From Rhea pennata (taxonomy: Eukaryota; Chordata; Aves; Rheiformes; Rheidae), in NCBI RefSeq assembly GCF_028389875.1, contig NC_084682.1, positions 4,474,001 to 4,538,000 on the forward strand: 64,000 bases of DNA, read 5' to 3'. Shown here piece by piece: positions 14,592 to 28,400 of this stretch. The notes beneath the pieces are model-generated. The model worked only from the letters and a program-made list of their open reading frames with translations. It ran no database searches and was not told where the DNA came from. The number at the start of each line of letters is the position of its first letter. Within the stretch, counting starts at the first letter, position 1. The position numbers were made by a program, and so were the translations under genes.

Positions 14592-15159
14592 GTTATCGCC
14601 TAACAAGAGACTGCCTGCAGGAAAATTCTTCCAGGAAAATACTAGGATATTACCTGATTGCTGGTACAGTCCAGACTCCAGGGGAAGTCAGCCTCTTTAG
14701 CAATATCATTATGCACACTTGCTTAACATTCATACCTGGATTTTTTTACTCCCCAGGGATCCCTGGCATAGAATAGCAGTCACATTCACCAGAGGACAGA
14801 GAAGTGTTATTGCAGCCTTCCTCCATCACAAGCATCATCTCTGCAACTATGTCACCATGCATGCAGCTTATTTGTTATCTCTTCTTTCTTCAAGAGAAGC
14901 AAAAGAGGTGAGCCTGGTATGCTGAAAGAATAGCACCACTGTTGGGACTGTCAAAATTATCCAGCAGCCAGGCACCTTTACTATTTTGCTGTTCTAGACT
15001 CAATTCAAGCAGATTCCTCCAGGTGCAGTTCTAATGCCCTTAGACTCTTGCCTATCCCAATGAGCAGTACTGCCCATGACACTCCACAGCCTGTCTCTGA
15101 TCTGCTCTTGTCCCGTCTTTCATAGCTAAACTACTAGCTTTGAAAAGAAGGAAATTTCT

Positions 15160-15255
15160 ATTTTGTATTTGCACAGTACCTAGCATAACAGTGCCCTGAT
15201 TCTGTGAGCTAAGGCTCACAGAGACTATTTTATTACATATAAGAGAATAAATGAA
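15160..15255 (+). repeat. Possible ancient amniote interspersed-repeat tail
   Basis: The text around CACAGTACCTAGCATAACA, followed by CCCTGAT and an AT-rich ending with AATAAATGA, resembles a degraded 3' tail of old LINE/SINE families. The resemblance is to the 'acctagcacaatgggg...aataataaa' type common in reptiles. This is from memory and diverged. Confidence 0.25.
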
Positions 15256-18200
15256 GAGAGGCTGATCCTATGCCCCAGCTTCTACCCATTCCCCTACTGC
15301 CAAGGAAGAAGGGCAGGCTCCCTTTCTCCCCTTTTATACTCCTTCTCCACTTGCTAGTGCAGTCATCTCCACCTGAATTGCTCCAATACCAGCAACGAGT
15401 GTAGACACCTGTAGCTACTTCCCTACACAGGGAGTGGCTCAGTCATGAATTGGTTGAAATCAGTGTAGTAAAAACCCACTTTGTGCTAGTGGCACCAGTG
15501 TTTGCCTTTAGGTCATAGTTAACTCCTCTCGGCAAAATTACAGGAGACTGCGTAAATACCGGATAATAATAAATGATGGAAAGAATGATTCTGTCACTCT
15601 TTTCCTGTCTCTTTTCTCATGTCTGCTACTAGTAGTGCTCCCTGCCATTCCCAAGACGCAAACTAATGATGCAGACTTACAAAGGCCTTTGCCAGTTGTC
15701 ACTCCACGAGTGCTGTGTTGGGCACTTTTCCTTGAGCCTGTCCTGCATGTGCCATCTGCTGGTGCTGCGGGTCACGGGCTGCGTGCAGTCAGCGGGTGAT
15801 GCTCAGGTATATACGTGACCTTCTGAGGCTTCCTTTTTTAGGAAGAAATAAAGCCAGTTTTAAGACTATGAGATTGGCACTTTTTATGGCCATTAGCGCT
15901 GACTTCAGGGTCACCTAGAAGGGCACCGTGCCTCCTACATGAATCAGCATGTAACACCTCTTTCAGATCTTTCAAAGCACAAACCCTGCTTGGCTGTTCT
16001 GAGACTCACAGTCCCAGCTAGGTCAGGATTGTTCCCCAAATATTTCAGCCTGACTTTCTATCCTTACCAAATCTTCAGCTGTGGTGTGTAGTTTCTGGTA
16101 ATACTTAGTAGTGCAGAAGAATTAAGCAATATGAAAATGCCTCAAGGAATACACCATGTACAAAATGTGCCCCACCTAGGCACTACATTTTTTTGCCCAA
16201 GTCTGTTCTGCTACTGCTGTTTGATTCAAAAAGCCTTTTGAGGGTAATCATCGAATCCAGGGAGACACTTTAATATTATAATAATTTCAGGTTGAATTTA
16301 TAGTTCAGTCATTGGATTTTAAGAGTGTCAAGCCTCCCTTTCTAAAAGGAAAAAATGTCACCTTGTCTCCTCCATCTAAATCTGGGGAACATTTCTTTTC
16401 CCTTCCCCCTCCCCAAAAGCTGATTAGAGCTAGAAAGAAATCTGAGGCCAACCAAAATTCACTATCAGGTCCTACACTGACAGCTAAATTCTGCATCAAC
16501 TACAGCAGCATATGGGACACTCACTAACCATAACAAATAAAAGTTCCTGCAGATTCCTTCCACCTACCACCATGACCTCTCTGGGAAATAAGTGAAGCAG
16601 AAGGTGACCATCTACCAGTCAAAATTAATCCTCTGGTACTTTGGTGTCCCAAAAATAAGAGAGTTGAAACCTGCAGGTCTCATGTTGCTGCTGTCGTGAT
16701 GGCACTGAATATATCTGCTTACATGTGATGAAGTTTGAATCTTCCAGGGGTTCCAAAGGGTTCTTTGGGCAGACACACATCATATACTCTCCACAGACAG
16801 ATTATCTTTTCAGGATACATTTTCCCTGTTTCAAATTCAGTCCATCTTTCTCAGTAAAACCCTTTTTATTATGTAAATCATTTCCTCTCTTTGTCAGCGC
16901 TTAGATTTTCTCTTATTCAGTGCTTAGCTAAGACACAGGTAACCATTGCCTGTTGTTCTTGCAAATCAGTCTTCTGAGAACCTTTTACCCATTTCAACTA
17001 GAACTCATTTTTCAATATCCTTCTTGTAATGAGGGACATTGACCTGATGTCCTACCTATAGCTTCCTCTACACCAATTAAACACTTCTGGCTTCCTCTCT
17101 CTGAATAACAGCAGCTGAGGATACCATACCTTTTCTCTGTGTGGTTCTCTATCCACATTCTCCTTTGGAATATGAGGAAATGTCTGCGCTAAACTTACTA
17201 TGTCAGGTTGGAAATGAATTACTTCCATTTGGTAACATGGCTTAAAACTGCTCTTACTGGCCAAGTGAGTAGGATACTTCCTTCCCGTTCCTATAATTGG
17301 GAGTTGCTCTCACTGGCTACTCCACAGCTGGCCCACATGGCAATTCCAGGAAAGATGAGTTTTCATGTCAATATGACATGTCAGGTGACTAATATGTTCA
17401 CAGAGGCCCATTATAACGATGATGGAGGAAAACAATTCTGCATGATGATGGATTCTGAAAACCACAGTGATTCTGTAAATGTTCATGTCTCCTCATGTCT
17501 CTTCATTGCCTGTGTATTGAAACAGGAAGTGTTACTAATGATGATGTAGCTTTGCTGCAGAATCACAAACACATCAGAAAGAGAAGTCTCATGAGGTCAT
17601 TTGGTTGATTTCTCCTTCTTCTTCAGGAGACAGGGTGCTCTCCACTGTCCGTTTCTAATGGCTTTGCACAGTTTAATATCAGCTTTAGGAGAAACTGGAC
17701 ATCCACACTGTCTCTGTGGAAACTAATTCAACATCAGAAGTGATCTCAGTCTGGGAAGCACCTCAGAGCTCTACAACCACATCAGAAGACCCAGGATGTC
17801 CACACTGAATCTGGCAGTGTCAGTGAAGACAACTTCCTCCTAGATCCTAGTAAATCCATGCCTGTAGCCTGATGGAGCAAAGCTCACAAGAACCTTCACT
17901 ACAAGAGGATTGTCTCTAATGCAGCAAAATGTACAATCTGACATTAAATATCCAAAGACATTGGCTGACAGTGGGTTGTTCTGCGTACAGCTTATCTGGG
18001 ATTTTTAATGCACATGAATTCTTTTTGCTTGGAAGATTTACCAAAACAGTTTGCTCTAAAACATACAAAATTCCTACAGATGGGGACATGAAAAGCTCTA
18101 GTGCCAGAAGCTGAGTCCACTGGCTTTATCCATTAAGGTTATGGGGTTGGTGGGAACCCCTGTGTTTTGTAACACCGCAGTGCTCACTGGGCGCACACAT

Positions 18201-21200
18201 TGGGGATTTTTGAGTATTGAGCACTTCAGCAAAGATGCTTGGTTGAGAAACATGCTAGTATGACTTTTGCCACAGAAGAATGATGAGAGTAACTGTCATT
18301 TGGTGAAGAGAAATATGATTCTGCTTAATTAATCTGATCAGAGTCAGCAAAGCAGGGCAGTGATGTCAAAGGGAGAGGGGCTTCCCCGGGACAGGTTAGC
18401 TGTGGGGTACCCAGAGGGACTGGGTAGCATCCCCGCACATGGCCTGGGGGCCCTCTTGTGGGCCCTGGAGTCTCCCATGAACTCTCCATGGACTCTCCAT
18501 GGAAACTACCAGTGCACTGCACCTGGAGGGATTAACATTAGTGTTTGATTAGGACAAGGGTTATCTAGATACCAGTGCCAGCTGTTGCAGAGGGCACAGG
18601 GAGCACAGACACAAAGACAAGCTGTGTGGCTCCAGGTCTTACAGGCAGGATGTACGTTTTTCTCAGCTAATTCAGAAATTACTAGAATTTGAAAGACACA
18701 GCAGCTCAGCTCATGTGGTTTATTAGACACAGGTCACATCTCAGGTGTTGCAATGCTGTAACATACTGGGATCGTATCTGCCTGTTTTCAGCTGTTGAAG
18801 AAGTGTAGCCCAACCCATCTTAGCCCAACTTGCCTCTTCTCATTATCTCCCATCGCACACACATTTTGCACTCATCTGTAATTAGTCATCACCCATAGAC
18901 AGGAGGTGAGCATCAACATCCTTCATTGCCTTTGCTTTTAAGCTAGTGAGATCTGGTAGATATATACAGCCGTTGAGCTTGGTCATCTCATATTAAGCGC
19001 TTAGCCATGCTCTTCTTCAGCCAGTGGAGGCGTCTAGCAGCCAGGAATAGTAAGATGCCTGTCCTAACGAAGCTATTCTTAAAGCATGAATATTTCCTGG
19101 CAAGCCACCTCTCTGCCCAGGGGTTATTTGCAGCCCTCCACCCCAAAAGCGTCTTTGTGCTGTCTGTCTGTCCAGATGAAGGAAGTAAAGTGTGGCAGAG
19201 GCATGGCCTGCTGAATTGGAATGAACGTGCATGGCACTGGGCTAGAGCCACTGCTGAGCTATACCTCCCCACCTGTGAGAAACAAATTACTGCCCACAGC
19301 AGTAATTAAGTGATGACATAACTAGAAATTCTGACAGTTTGCTAATGATTTACTTTAGAAAAATGAGATAATTTTGTTTGCTTTCCCAGAGAAGGCTAAA
19401 GGATTTTAAAAAACTTAACCAAAACCCCACCAGTACCACCCTATACTGCAACTGCAGGGCATTTACAGTTGTAACCACAGTATTATATTGATGTGTGTTT
19501 TTACTCTGAATTTTAGCATTTCATTTTTTCCTTAAAAGGTCCTTTGTGGTTTTTGTAATCCTGAAAACAGGATCAGGGGAAAAAAATGGAAAAAAAGAAC
19601 AGGAAAGTAGAGATCTATAATCTGCTCAGGTAACCCGTGGCAGGAGATCAGTCCTTCTGGTTCAGCACCTTATGTAAATCTAGTCTTATCCATTAAATTC
19701 TACCTTGATCTCTACACAAGCCGATAATTATGAAAAATGTAACGCTTCCAGGGGATATAAGAACTTTATCTAACTAATGAGAACTTTCCAACTATGTCAT
19801 GTTCCCCTCATGCTTTCAAGCATAAATTTGCCCTGGCACATAAAGGCATAGAAGCAATGAACTATATGCTTTTCTGCCCTTTCAACATTTACGATTAATA
19901 TTTACAGTTTCATTGTCTCAGCCCGTCTTGTTTATTTAGCTGTACTTGTTCAATGTGGGCTTTTATCATGTTCAGTGTCGGGCATAACAAGGCCCTTATC
20001 TCCTGTATAGGGACTGCTACCAAGCGTGTAGAGATGCACCTTTGTAATGCTACAAAATTGAGTATGTTTACTTCAAACATCTTTTGTGGTCTCCTTCTCC
20101 TTTCCACCAGAAACAAAATGAATGGCTTATTGGGTTTAAATCACATTTTTTTGAAAGGAATTGTTTCAAATGCTTTGGCAAATTTCTATAGTTCTGCTCT
20201 GCAAAACTCTATGAAATAGAACGATGTCTTTCCTGAATGTTGTTGTTTAACAAAAGAAGAATTATTAGTCCTCTAGATGGTGCTATTATTTCAAATAGAG
20301 CGGCTGCATCCTAGAAGACTTTGTTGAAATATATTGCCTAGGAGAAAGAAGCACTGTGTGAAATCCTGACCCCTGTAAATGAACTGGCTTCAGGCTATAT
20401 TTCATCTAAGAGTGTTAGCAGGGGAGAGCACTGTGTATGTAGATATATTCACTCTTCTTAAAGAGAAGCAATTAATATTTCAGTACCTTACTAAATGCAG
20501 AAAAATTATAGGATGGGTTGATGAAAGCCTTTCAACAGGCTATTTCTTTGGTTTCCAGTTTTCCCAATAATTTGCTGCTGACCCCTCCAGCATACCACCA
20601 CTTTTCAACTACAGTGACTCATACGAACGTTCTCTGGCCACAGTCTTTTGACATGTCACAGGCCAAGGATGATGACTCTCTCTGGCAAAGGGCTGTGCAT
20701 TCTGGCCCAGTTTTGCAGAAGAGCTTTAACATACCTGTATTTCAAGTGCAGTCACAGGAACAGTGCAAAAGTTCAAACTTAAACTCATGCTTGAAAAATC
20801 TGATTGCTTAAGGATACCTGCATATGCACCCTACCTGTACTTGCACATTAAAGGCTGTTAAGCCTTAGTGCTTTACTGATACATAACAAAGAAAGAAGGT
20901 AAAACATTTCACCTTCTTCCGCCCAATACAGCTGCACTGGTCCAGCACTACGGTACTGGATCAGTTACAAGTTGGTGTAAAACAAATTTTCTTATTCTCA
21001 GCTCCTTTCTGCCAAGATGCTTTCTGTGAGAATGTAAAAGTCCCTCCTACTCTTTTCTCTCTTCCAGAGTTCCTGTCTGTAGTTTTGAACACCTACCTAT
21101 TTTGTCTCTCTGATAGTTTTCCTGATTCTCTCTGTATATTCAGCCAGATGGATTTGCAACATCAGATTTCTTTCCTCCTGTTGTTGCTGTTAAAGTCAAG

Positions 21201-22242
21201 ACCAAAAACTTTTGATATCAAGATTATTATTGCTACATGTTATTATACATCCGACCTTTGAAATATATGTTCTCTATAACCACTATCTCTTACTTTGTGC
21301 AAAGTTCATCTGTTATCTAAATAAATGTCAAATTTGGGATCTTGTTATGCCTTTAGCCTCAATAATTCTGAATTCTGGAGTTTACTCAGGCACTGCAAGA
21401 GTAACATTTATTTCATTGATTTTGACTATCCAATCTTTAATATTTCATAGAATATATTTGTTTTATGAGAAGAGTAACAAGCCCACAATTTTTACATCCC
21501 AAGACCACTCATTATTTTGTATTCTTTCATTACGTCACCATTTATTTATTTCCTTTCCAAGCAACTTTCTTCATAGAAGCATACTCCTGTGTTCTTGACT
21601 TTTATTGCTCTTTTATGAGTCCTCCAGTTTCATAGTAGTTTAGTTGGTTAGCTTTTGAGGTTGGGAAATTGTGAAATCAGGACGTGTAGCTTCTCACACA
21701 AATACTTTCAAAATATGGAAAGAAAATCTCAAAGCAAGCAGAACATATGAAATCTACTGTTTGGGATGTCAAACGATGGCCATTTTTGTTGTTTTCATGT
21801 TATCAGTGCAAGAATATCCACTCTTGCTGGCCACTTGCACCAACTTACTAAGCTTAGTGAAGCTCCTGTCAAATAATGATGCAAATCTTTTTCCCAAGAT
21901 TCCCTGGGAAATACAGTCCTTCATGCCATAACGACAGCTGATGACTCCAGAGGAGAATGTAGTGTCTTTGATGAAAATGCATGAGAACAATTTGAAAGAG
22001 TAAAAGATACAGATCAAAATTGGAAAATCTGCACTAAAAGGGGGCTCATTCCCTTACAGTAAGCTCTGAAGTGTAGAAAATTCTCAAGTTATTTCCTTTT
22101 TCTTTTAATCAACTATGCAAAGTGTTTTTCACACTACATGCAAATATCTAGCCAGGTAAATTTAAACCAAGTACTAAATAGCCATTTTTTGCAGATTAAT
22201 ATTAAAGATAACCATGTAGACATGAGCTTAAACAACAAATAG

Positions 22243-22248
22243 TTTATT
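22243..22248 (-). terminator. TRPV1: Probable TRPV1 poly(A) signal
   Basis: AATAAA on the minus strand lies 156 bases past the TRPV1 stop codon. It would give a short 3' untranslated region of about 180 bases. I did not see a better-placed hexamer closer to the stop. Confidence 0.55.
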
Positions 22249-22403
22249 TAGCATACTTAATGAATCTTTACATATAGTAATTTCTTAAGTCCTATGACCT
22301 CTTTCCATAAATCCCTGTTCTTATGAACTACTTGCTTTAATTCTGTGCTTGCAAGTACCAACACAGGCAACTAGAATAATCTTCTTCTAAAAACAAAATA
22401 TGA

Positions 22404-25400
22404 TTACACTGACTTTGGAAGCTCCTCCTTCAGTGCTTCGGAGTCTTCTGGCTCATAATATGGTTCCAAAATGGGTTTTAATTTGACTTCTTCTGGTAGT
22501 TTTTGTGTCTCTTCTCTCCTGCTTCCATCCCTTAAAAGTGGAACCAATGTTTTCCAGTTTTTCCCTGAAACTAAAAAGGAAAGGAATGGTTGATTTTTTT
22601 CCCCTCCATAGAAACAGGAAAAAAGTTTACTAGTGGTTTGAATAGGAGACTGATGAAAAAAAGAAAGTAGCAGCAAGAAAGGACCCTATATTTGTTTCTT
22701 TGTTTTTCCCCTGTATTGTTCCACAAGTTTTGCATATCTGAGCCAGCAAGCTCAGCAGAGTGATCTTAGAGTTGAACACTTTTGTGCTGGGCTCTGAGCT
22801 CCCAAACTAGAGTATCTAGAGCCTCCAAGGTAGCTTCTTGGATATGTAGCTGCTATTATATACTGCCCTGTTCCTCAGGATTTGTTCTCATTATCTGCCT
22901 TCCAAAATCCACAATCAGAATAAAGAATCCATAGGGCTTTTATTCCAAAGACTAGAACTGCTAAGTGAATAATGAGTCCACTTAGTCCTTTAGAAAAAGC
23001 CATTAACTTAGCTACAGCCATTATCATTAAAAAGTGTATAAACTGACTGTCATCTAAAAAATAATCTGTGCTGCTTCCATCATCAGTGTGTAGTCCATTC
23101 CAGGATCTAGGTCCCTGAAACCCTCACCTCGACCAGCTTTAACAGAGTAGCTGGGATTTCGTTTGAGGTCCCCAGAGCACCCAGGGTCTTCGTTGATTAT
23201 GCCCAGATTAGTATTCCACGTGGACCAGTTCACTTCATCAACTCTGGGGAGAGAAAGACAAAAGCAATATCTATTCTAAGGATCAACAGACAACTTCAGG
23301 ATGAGTTTATTTCTCACATTGCCACCTCTCAGGCCTCAAATCTGACCACGGAAACAAACTAAGCTGACTACAGCAGCCAGTGTTAAAGCATCACTGTTCA
23401 GAGGAGCGCCCCAAAAGAGAAGTTCTGCTTCTCATTACCATTTTCAAATACTTCAGTGTTGTTTGTCTACAAATGATTGTTCATTCGACATACAAACAGA
23501 TTACCTAAAGCACCATCTGTAATCATCTTGGCCATCAGGTGTGATCCCCACTAAGACTCGCTTCCCAGATCGGAACGAGCGCCTCAAACAGTTCAAGTAG
23601 CTGTTTTCAATATCCAAGATTGTGATGGCTCTCTACAGGTAAAAGAAAGAACAGCACTGAAAAAATGCAGTTTCAAGTCATACAAATCCAGAAAACTGTC
23701 AGCTTTTATCATTATCATCATCTTATTCTAAGCATCATATCCATCACTAAATCATTACCTCTACAAACATGTAATTTAAAATGTTGAATTACTACCCTGT
23801 GGTTAGAACTATGATGTTCCCTTTCTTATTCAAAACAAAAGAGGATGTGGCTTTGCCTGAGACTCTGGAAAAGATTGTTTTTCTTTTTTTCCCTTGCATA
23901 ATCCCTGTCTTCATACTCTGATCAGGATTTTCCATCATCAAAAGTCCAAATAATTGTCTAATTACAAAAGTACTTCTTTTCTTAATTTCTGAACATCTGC
24001 TCAGGCAAAATATCAAATATGCATGGAAAGGGAACCAATTACTTTTTTCTTTCTTTCTTTTTTTAAATCTTTTTAGGTGAATCAGAAATAAGGAAAAAAC
24101 AGTTATTTAGAAATAAGCCAGTTCCTACAAATTCTCTGTGAAACTTCTTATCATTTCCCACACCCTATTTCTAGGATAGTGCCTCACAGAGCCAAAATAC
24201 CTGGAGTTTCCAGATGCTCTTGCTCTCCTGTGCAATTTTGTTCACAGTTTCCCCCATCAGTGCAATAAGCATGTTGAGCAGGAGGATGTATGTAAGGATG
24301 ACATAGAGAACCAAAAGTATGACAAACACTGACTTGAACCTGTAGTTTTCAGTGAACTCCAGGTCCCCCATCCCAATAGTGAACTTGAAAAGCTCCAAGC
24401 AGGTATAATACAGACTATTGTAGGATGCGCAGCCTCGTTTCAGATGGCAAGACCGGGTATAGTCAGAGCTACTGGTATCTTGCCCCTCATTGTCATCTTC
24501 AATTAAAGTCACCACAGCTGTTGCAAGAAAGGAACCATACACGAAAGATGAAAAAACAATTTGAGATTGTAATTCTATTGCAATGAAAACAAGCACCAAG
24601 GCATAAGATAAGATGGAATATCTTTATGGGGCATTGTCCCCAGTTAGTTACAAAATTCCTCTATAAGGTACTTCCCATAGCTGATACCCTTTCAGAATGT
24701 GCTGTCTCAGTTTTCTCTATATAGGACAGGATGATTGTTTTTTTATTCAGCTTTGCTGAGCAGCTTGAGGTCCAGGGATAAAAAAAACTACGAAATTGTT
24801 AATCTGAGGACACTTTTGTAATGAGATTAATTGGTTAGTTTTTACTTAAAAGCCAAAAATCTAAGTCACTTGACAATATAACTTTCTGCAACTTTAAGAT
24901 AATGAAATATATCTCCAAGTATAATATTACCTGTGGAAAATCCCAAGAAGAATACTAGGTAGACAAACATGAAGCGACATAGATCTCTAAGAATCATCTG
25001 CAACATAGAAACAGAACATTTTTACATTCCTAGAACTTGAATATAAACTGCAACAAAAATTGGTAGAAAATAGTGCTTCAGGTCAAGAAAGCATTTGCTG
25101 TGAATTTGCTGTTTGTGCATTAAACTGTTGTTTATCCAGACAAGTTAATCAATTTTAATAAAGAAAATATTTTTCTCCACTACTCATGTAACAGTTTACA
25201 CACATATGCAAGACATATGCATGTCAAATAGTTTCATCTTTGTAAATATAAACCACATTGAGAGAGTTGTCTCTTTGTTCCTCTCTTGGGTTAGTTGATT
25301 AAATCCTACATAGAGTTTTATTAGCCTGCTACTGACTCTTACCTAATTGCTCTGCTTTGTAACATTCTGAATATTCCTAAGGAAACTTCCAGCTGGTAGA

Positions 25401-28400
25401 AAGCTGTGCTATTTCATGCTAGACAAAATCTGCACTGTTCTCAGTCTTCTTACATTCATTTCTACCCAACTATAAGGTTACTTTGAAGCATTGCAGGTAA
25501 TACAGTGTATCAAGACTGTAATCAAGTTCATGGATGAGAAACTGGTGTTTATTCTACATGACTTAAAATGTGACCTCTTTGATCAGAAAATAATGGCTTA
25601 GTGTAGTTGACTGATATGAGCCTTAATAGCATCCTGGAGGCATATATTGCCACTTCTCTCCTGGGTCTGTTGGCAAGAGTTTCCTGACCTGAGCACTCAG
25701 CTGGCCTCACTACTCACTCACTGGACTGACCTTTGCAATCATGACTGAGTAAATGCCCATCTGCTGGAAGCCACGGGTGTAGTACAGCATGTTAGCCCAG
25801 CCCAGAGCCAAGGAGAAGACCATGGAGGCCACGTAGAGTTCCTGGCCACAGAAGTACAGCACCACAGAGCTCAGGAGGAGCAGGGAATGAACAAAGCTGA
25901 AAGAGAGGCACAGTTTGAATACAGAGTGCTGAGCCAACCACAGGTGGTGTGAATGGAGGAGTACCACGATGCATGCAGCAAAATCAGGGATTCTCCAAAA
26001 CACAGAGGAGCCTTGGCAGACAATTCCTCTCTTCCCTTCACTCTTTCTCTTCTACCAACCCTACAATTTCTTTTGCAAACTCCTTAGTTTCCCACAAACA
26101 AACTTCGGTAGTCTCGTTCTTTCTCGCAATTGGAGAGAAGCGAAGTCCCTGAAGACACACTCATTTCTTTGGACCATGGACGACTGTACCATCCCATGAA
26201 GTTGCCCTATTTAGTTGCCATCCAACTGGGAAAACAAAGTGTCTAAATTATGGAGAGGCAAAGCTCCCTTTAGGAATAGGAAGACTCCTGTACATCCAGT
26301 GCATGCACTGGATCGCAAGTTAGTTAACTGGAGATCTATTCCCAACTCTGCTGCATGACCCTGTTACTGATCTTCTCAGCACTTCACTTGCTTTACCTCC
26401 AAAGGATGTTACTGATCCACACCCGCTTTTTCGAGTGCTACGATATCCACTGCCAAGTGTTTTGTAAGGGCCCAGGAAATTATAGCAAAGCTTCTACCTG
26501 TTAGAACTGGCTTCAGCCAAAGCTACAGATATCACACACTCCTCCGTTTCATGCTGAAATGCAATCAAAAATATTGGCGCTTACAAAAGAACCTCACTGT
26601 AGCTGTCAACTATCAGCGTCTTGAAAGACGGGCGCCTCTGCACGAAATACTGTATCTGAAAAAAAAAGGGGGGGGAAATGAATACCAAATTTGCATCCAA
26701 GGAGGGAGTAAATATCCCATGTGAATGCACCAAAAAGCCCCTGGATTGGGTACCTATATAGTATCTCACAAGAATAGCTGAAGAATAACACTGGTACAAT
26801 GTCCACTGAGGACTCTTGATAGCACTAGGTTTCTCTGACACCTGCGGCCTCTTTGGAAGGCAGTAACCTGTTCAGTCAGTGGACCTGCCAGAGGACCCAC
26901 AATCTCATCATATTCACTGTACACTCTTCATCGGCTGCCAATAGAAAGCAGGCTGACCTTAAGCTAAGACAGGTAATCTGTAATGCAGACCTAGCTATTT
27001 GTAACGTGCCATTCTTAAGCTTTGGCCAGATTGATATCTATCCAGATGCTCCTTGACTTCTTAGGGTCTTCTCTTTCATGCAATAGGTAAAACTGTACCT
27101 GAGAGCTTATTAGTAATATGAAAACTCTTACTCAAAGAAAAAAAAAATGTAGCTTTTGACTAAGATGTGGATTATCCTAGCAATCTTTTCTAATGAATGG
27201 GAAAGGTGATTTAGGTTTTCACCTACACCTACCTAAACAGTACAAAGGAAAAGTTTCAAATAACTTACCCCTCTGAAAAAAAAATAGAGGCCTCCCAGTA
27301 CACTCAGGATCTCTCCAGTCACTCGAAAATATTCCCCAGTGCTGTGACCAAATGTGAAGGGAGGCTGTATAAGACAGAAACACAGAGATGTTCTGCAGAG
27401 CTGGAGATAGGAAAGACCTGTCCTTGCCAGTAGCTAGAGAAGCTGTAGAGAAAGCAACTACATTTCCTGAGGAACATGTTAATTTTCTAAATGTGCTGCA
27501 GAAAGGGAGCAGGGCTGGAAAGCAAGCAGGGTCAAAATCTCCCTCCTACCTTTAGGAAAGGAAGAAAACTGACCTTAGGTGCACACATTCAAACAGAGGC
27601 AGATCTGGGATATCATACACTGAGTGCTTCCCCTGATATGTGAGAAGAATAACATACCTTTTCTCCCTTCTGCACAGGTCTGTAGTAGGCAGCTATGGTG
27701 AGGATGATGATGTGCATGGTATAGACAAAGAAATTGAAGTAAAATAAATGTTTGACAAACCGGTCCCATTTGTCTTGCAGCAGCCTGTTGAGGGGTTCCA
27801 CCAGCAGCATCTCATGCCGGTTCTGATTGGAATGACAAAGAGGAGAACCTTGACAGGATCAGTATCCCCTGGGCTTTGAAAACAGCAAACAATATTCATC
27901 TTCAGCAAATGTTCCCTCTAATACCCTTTAGCTCAGGAAAGAAGATTGCTGTTTTATAGGAACGAGGCAAATTGACTTGTCCACAGCTGTATGCTGAGTT
28001 GGGAGCAGGGCTAGGGACAGCTGGAATAGTTCCAGTAATCAAGTTTCCTGATCTAGCCACTAGAAGCCACTTCCTCACAGGAGAGGAAGGGAAGGAGGGA
28101 GGAAGGAGGAAGAAAAGGCAGGGAATGACACAGACTCCGGAGAAGAGTGGCAAGAGTTTGCAATCCTCCTCTACATAACCAGCATCACTCCCTCCAAGCC
28201 AGGGAGAATACAGACTGCACTGAGTGACATTAGCGCACTACACACTCTTCCAGAAAAAAAAATGCATCACGTGAAACATAGAGCTCTTCCCTAGCAGTCC
28301 CCCATCCCATGAAGAAAATGCTAAGGAGGTGCATACTCACTGGTGTTTCACTGCTGTAGGCAATGATCTCAAGCACTGAATTTTTCTCGCATGTGTCTAC

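Larger units (their letters stand above)
6152..22242. other. About 16 kb between TRPV3 and TRPV1 with no supported gene
   Basis: No open frame in this stretch resembles a known protein, and none joins into a multi-exon chain. TRPV3 must have a promoter and at least one 5' noncoding exon somewhere here, because its first coding exon begins with a splice acceptor at 6152. Small items noted separately are an orphan exon-like segment at 10713-10801, an inverted repeat at 14567-14591 and a possible old repeat tail near 15160-15255. A slightly GC-richer patch lies at 18360-18530. No CpG island is visible, so the TRPV3 promoter is probably of the tissue-restricted, CpG-poor kind. Confidence 0.5.

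Noticed and set aside
19007-19309. 100-codon plus-strand open frame with partly open opposite strand
   Set aside because: No recognised motif, no splice partner and no coding-like context; treated as chance.
21212-21598. 128-codon plus-strand hydrophobic open frame
   Set aside because: It is an AT-rich frame full of Ile, Leu, Phe and Ser, as expected from T-rich noncoding DNA just past the TRPV1 3' end.
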